Below are positions 60,580 through 64,000 of a stretch of 64,000 nucleotides of DNA, in pieces (the first letter of the stretch is position 1; each line of letters begins with the position of its first letter). The stretch is from Labia minor (Eukaryota; Arthropoda; Insecta; Dermaptera; Spongiphoridae): contig OY720348.1 of NCBI GenBank assembly GCA_963082975.1, forward strand, positions 18,405,146 through 18,469,145, written 5' to 3'. Below the pieces are notes generated by a model. That model had not been told where the DNA came from. It was given only the letters and a program-made list of their open reading frames with translations, and did no database searches. Both the position numbers and the translations under genes were made by a program.

Positions 60580-60705
60580 ATAGATTGTAGGGATCACGCA
60601 GAGCTTTAAAGAGAAATGATTAATTATTGAATTTCCCTAGGCCCGAACTCGAGTGTTCAGTGTGGTAGACTGTCGTGCTAACCACTTAAACTCTGAAGTG
60701 TCTGA
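60580..60705 (-). mobile_element. Second SINE-like unit with tRNA-like head
   Basis: On the minus strand TTTAAGTGGTTAGCACGACA resembles a polymerase III box A, and CTCGAGTTCGGGCCTAGG further on resembles box B. It differs entirely from the five-copy family. The 3' end and target duplication are unclear. Confidence 0.5.
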
Positions 60706-60709
60706 CATA

Positions 60710-60877
60710 CAGTGATGTATTGGTAAAATAAGAAATAAAGGAACGCATAGTGGGAGCAAAGAAAAGTCCTATTTTCAGCAAACTATTTTTTTCTATATAA
60801 GTTTTTGTTTTTTCCGGTTCTGAAAAATGGTAAGTGTGAACGTCGTTCCACCGCGTTCCCCTCCCAATACACCACTG
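60710..60877. mobile_element. hAT MITE, 168 bp
   Basis: Left end CAGTGATGTATTGG, right end reversed CAGTGGTGTATTGGGAGGGG, flanked by CTGACATA (60702-60709) and CTGATATA (60878-60885), 7 of 8 identical. Confidence 0.8.
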
Positions 60878-62284
60878 CTGATATATATATATATATATAT
60901 ATTTAAAATTAAATGTATGTTGAAAATTGTGAGGAATAAAATTTGAATTAATCAATTGACTTTAATATCTCTGTAAAAATATTAAAAATAAATTTATTAT
61001 AAAAAATCATTTATCTATTAATTCTATTACAAATATTATTAATAATTTTTTAATATTATTTATTAATTAAAATTTTTTGGATAGAAATATTCAAAATTTG
61101 GTTATCTAGGATTCTAGCATTGGTTCATTGTATATACTTATAATATTGCATTTTATAAATAATAAAAAAAATTAATAATAATAAGAAATCTGAAGTTATA
61201 TACTTATGTGTATACAAATTAAAAAAAAAATAAAATTGAAAACAAATTTGGAATGTATAATTTTTTACTATGACGTACAATACTGGATTAATTAAAATTT
61301 TATAAAATTAAAAATTGAAAAACATTTCTTGTCATTAACGGCATTAATTTAATCAAGTGATCTATGAAAGTTATATGATAGATTTAGTCACTAATGAGAG
61401 ATTTCTATAGACTTCCAATCAAATAACAACAACATCAATAATTGTCTCCCACTCACCTCCATACCATCCCAAGATCCATCGTAGAGTCTTGTTTTGATTA
61501 ATTAGCACTTACTCTCCATCTCTCTTCAATTTTAATTTTAAAGTCTAATTAACTTAAACGTCGCTACGAATATGCTGCATATAACCACAGGCAACCAAAA
61601 GGCGATGAAACGATTAATAGGAATTTTTTTATGTAGAGAAAAATAATTAAGAAAACAAAAATGATAAACTTGATATTAGGCTCTATTAAAGAGTTATTAT
61701 ATTTTTTAACTTTTCACATCAAAAAATAAATAAAATAAACTGGTAAAAGAGTTTAACTGTAGTATTCATTTACAATGTTGAAAATAATATTAAAAAAAAA
61801 ACAATAAAATTATACAAAGAATAGATAATTAATACAAATATTATTAATATCATTGGAAATGTGTATATATATATAACCTTTTTAATGAATTATATATATT
61901 AAAACCATAAAATATATAAATACTTCCAGTTGTTGGATTCAAATGAATAAATTCCTATTTCAGTGTAATATCTATCTCAATTATAAAATTTAAACACGAA
62001 AGCATTTATAGTTTTTGCTATATGACGTCATACAACCACAACGAAACACATTCAGAGATAATTATTTATGTATTTGGTCTCAAGATAACTTTTAAACGCA
62101 AAAACGTGCAGGGCCATTGAAGTTTTGATATGAAAATAACTTAAGAAGAGCACTTTGCTAAGAACGGAAAATTTACCATAGTTAATTTACGCACACCAAC
62201 AAATGTTAATTGTCAAATATTATTAAACATCATTACAAGATTTATCAGGACTTAACAGTTTAGAAAGATTTTAAGTAGACAAAA

Positions 62285-62570
62285 GGCGCCATTGGGTGTG
62301 TGGGTAGCGAACCTGCCTCACATTCACATGGTCCCGGGTTCAAGCCCTGGGCCTGGCAAGGGCATTTCCCTAGCTGGGGTATATGGGACGGAGTCAACCC
62401 AGCCTCCGAAAACATTAGGGAAAAGCTAGTTGATAGCGCCTCCGATCAAGAAAATCAAGGTAAAGTTTAAGATGACCCGTTCTACTGATCATAGGACACC
62501 TCATTGATATAACCGGCTTGATAGGCGTTGTCCTTGCGTAGGAAGTACAAAATCAGAGGGTTTTTTTTAA
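62285..62570 (+). mobile_element. tRNA-derived SINE, copy E (best preserved)
   Basis: Full layout: head GGCGCCATTGGGTGTGTGGG with box A GTGGGTAGCGAACC, box B GGGTTCAAGCCC, body GGCATTTCCCTAGCTGGGG and GACGGAGTCAACCCAGCC, tail TTGATAGGCGTTGTCCTTGC, then a T-rich 3' end. About 285 bp. SINEs depend on a partner LINE for movement; the partner is not identified. Confidence 0.9.
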
Positions 62571-62599
62571 GTTGACATTCTCTCTCTCATGTATGCCAT

Positions 62600-62925
62600 G
62601 TCAATCATAATGATTTTTCTAATTTCCCGTCTCTTATGTGAAATAGCAACACTGTTGCACTTTTAGCTGACTCCTGTCGAAATTTGAACCAGCTGGATCT
62701 TTTAGTTTTTGTTTGACATTCATTTATAGCAGAATTTCGTGTGCTCATTAATGTTTGGCGTTGTTTAACCATAATAAGGACGAGTTTTTGCGCCATTTCA
62801 TAACCGTGAATGAAATGTGGATCCATCACTACACACCACAAACCAAACAGCACTGCAGTCAAAACAGTGGGTTTTCAGGGTGAATGGGCACTAAAGATGT
62901 CCTCGACAAATCTTATTTTTTCAAA
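62600..62925 (+). mobile_element. Mariner fragment
   Basis: Closely parallel to 22096-22617: AATTTCCCGTCTCTTATG, TTTTAGTTTTTGTTTGACAT, GAGTTTTTGCGCCATTTCAT, then AAAGATGTCCTCGACAAAT. The block FLRHFITVNEMWIHH has Asn in place of the first catalytic Asp. Both ends are lost. Confidence 0.8.
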
Positions 62926-63081
62926 TTCATTAATTAATATTTAACTAAGAGAGCATCGTAATATTATAAAAACCTAATAAAAATGAATCTACATTTCATA
63001 ATAAATAATTTTGCATATGTTTTCTCATGAAATGTTTATTTAATTACTAAATGCTATAAATTAAAATGTATTTTCCATTTT

Positions 63082-63121
<40 letters not shown>

Positions 63122-63215
63122 GTTCCAAATTTTAAATTGAACCAATGGAGAGGAGTGGGTCTTTCAATGTAATGTCTCACTCGTAAATCATGAAGTTTTG
63201 TAGAAATGTACATAT
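62925..63215 (+). repeat. Dispersed repeat shared with 35923-36370
   Basis: The same landmark order as the copy inside the 3-kb hAT, interrupted by a (TA)n tract at 63085-63118. It directly abuts the mariner fragment. Confidence 0.6.
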
Positions 63216-63225
63216 ATAGTATTAT

Positions 63226-63311
63226 TCAGTTCCCGCCGGCATGTACCGCCGGTGGCTTATGCCGCCAAATAAAATAACTAGACAAATTATGGAGCCGGCG
63301 AGAACGTGTTA
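63226..63311. repeat. GC-rich hairpin element, copy 2
   Basis: It contains CCGCCGGCATGTACCGCCGG and ends CCGGCGAGAACGTG before TTAA. Relative to the copy at 349 it has about 25 extra AT-rich bases in the middle. Confidence 0.6.
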
Positions 63312-63622
63312 ATTTTCCACGCTAAAATGAAAATCCCATAATAAATCGAAGATGGTATTTTTATAATTAAATATTGCATCATTAAAAATGCTACAATATT
63401 AATGTATGATTGTGTACTACGTAGTTACAATAACAGTAAAAAACTTGTTCTGTTAAGATCATAATACACCTATCAACTTAATTAATAATTCAGCACAATC
63501 CAATAATTTCATAAAAATAATAAGATTTAATAATCTCAGGAAAAAAAAATATTTTCTAAACTGGAGGGATTTAAAGTACGTTTATTTTCAAATTAATGTA
63601 TCCGAGGATGTTGGGTAATATA

Positions 63623-63714
63623 CAGTGACGGAAAAAAGTAAACGCCAGAGTGGCGCTGATGTCGGGCAATGACAATGCACTTTCTCTACCGGAGTTTTCT
63701 TTTTTCCGTACATG
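63623..63714. mobile_element. 92-bp TA-flanked MITE
   Basis: Left CAGTGACGGAAAAAAGTAAA, right reversed CATGTACGGAAAAAAGAAAA, flanked by TA on both sides. This is a Tc1-type layout without coding sequence. Confidence 0.75.
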
Positions 63715-64000
63715 TATATATACAGTAATATACTACGGTTAAAACTTTTAAAAAATTAGGACAATAACTAATTGAATAAATATAAAAAAATTAAATTATA
63801 TCAAATTGTTTTTTAAAAAAAAGCAGCTGGTTATTCATATTTTGTATTCATACACCTTTTACATTTATTAACAATGTAATAAAGTTTGTTAAATAAAATA
63901 AAAAAAAAAAAATAAAGGTACTTTAGAGGAATTCATTTTAAAAATTTGACATTTAAGCATTCTCTAAAAAAGTACTTTAAACTAAATAAAATCTTTCTTT

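Larger units (their letters stand above)
60375..64000 (-). other. Incomplete dachsous intron upstream of the first visible exon
   Basis: At least 3.6 kb with no exon found. It contains a second SINE-like unit (60580-60705), a hAT MITE (60710-60877), a SINE (62285-62570), a mariner fragment (62600-62925), a dispersed repeat (62925-63215), a GC-rich hairpin element (63226-63311) and a 92-bp MITE (63623-63714). Confidence 0.6.

Noticed and set aside
1..64000. CRISPR arrays, bacterial operons, prophage, rRNA or canonical tRNA genes
   Set aside because: None were seen; the window is eukaryotic with spliceosomal introns throughout.

Overview
This is a very AT-rich, intron-rich and transposon-laden piece of an animal nuclear genome, almost certainly an arthropod and probably an insect or close relative. 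The grounds are a recognisable dachsous cadherin with an insect-style cytoplasmic tail, an 87-residue mitochondrial ribosomal protein S21 ending EPFPGC, and abundant mariner, hAT, Helitron-like and tRNA-derived SINE sequences. The species cannot be named from the sequence.

Five protein genes were assembled exon by exon, requiring GT/AG splice sites and agreeing phases at every junction. From left to right: (1) a YjbQ/UPF0047-family gene on the minus strand (7200-13416, 5 exons, 170 aa); (2) mitochondrial ribosomal protein bS21m on the plus strand (14187-14579, 3 exons, 87 aa), head-to-head with gene 1; (3) an OTULIN/FAM105-like gene on the minus strand (16685-25613, 11 exons, 883 aa) with a predicted N-terminal membrane segment and a C-terminal OTU fold whose catalytic residues are replaced; (4) a rhodopsin-class G-protein-coupled receptor on the plus strand (29160-41196, 6 exons, 416 aa); (5) the 3' part of dachsous on the minus strand (45167-60374, 17 exons, 2401 aa in the window), which continues upstream beyond base 64000.

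Between and inside these genes lie many mobile elements, several with intact target-site duplications. They include hAT elements or MITEs with 8-bp duplications (1578, 2902, 23424, 31680, 34925, 38830, 60710); a four-copy foldback family (24460, 34781, 56622, 58428); mariner remnants (22096, 32025, 39950, 62600); TA-flanked MITEs (29365, 34244, 63623); a five-copy SINE family (39610, 54838, 55246, 59392, 62285); a second SINE-like unit (60580); a Helitron-like 3' end (42473); and LINE fragments (27655, 42590). Nesting is frequent, notably a 3-kb hAT inside a foldback element inside the last GPCR intron.

The genes do not form a pathway; this is ordinary eukaryotic gene order. No new multi-gene system was found. 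The points most worth a second look are the membrane-anchored OTULIN-like pseudoenzyme, a duplicated in-frame splice acceptor in that gene, two perfect abutting palindromes at 36388-36459, and the uncharacterised foldback and hairpin repeat families.
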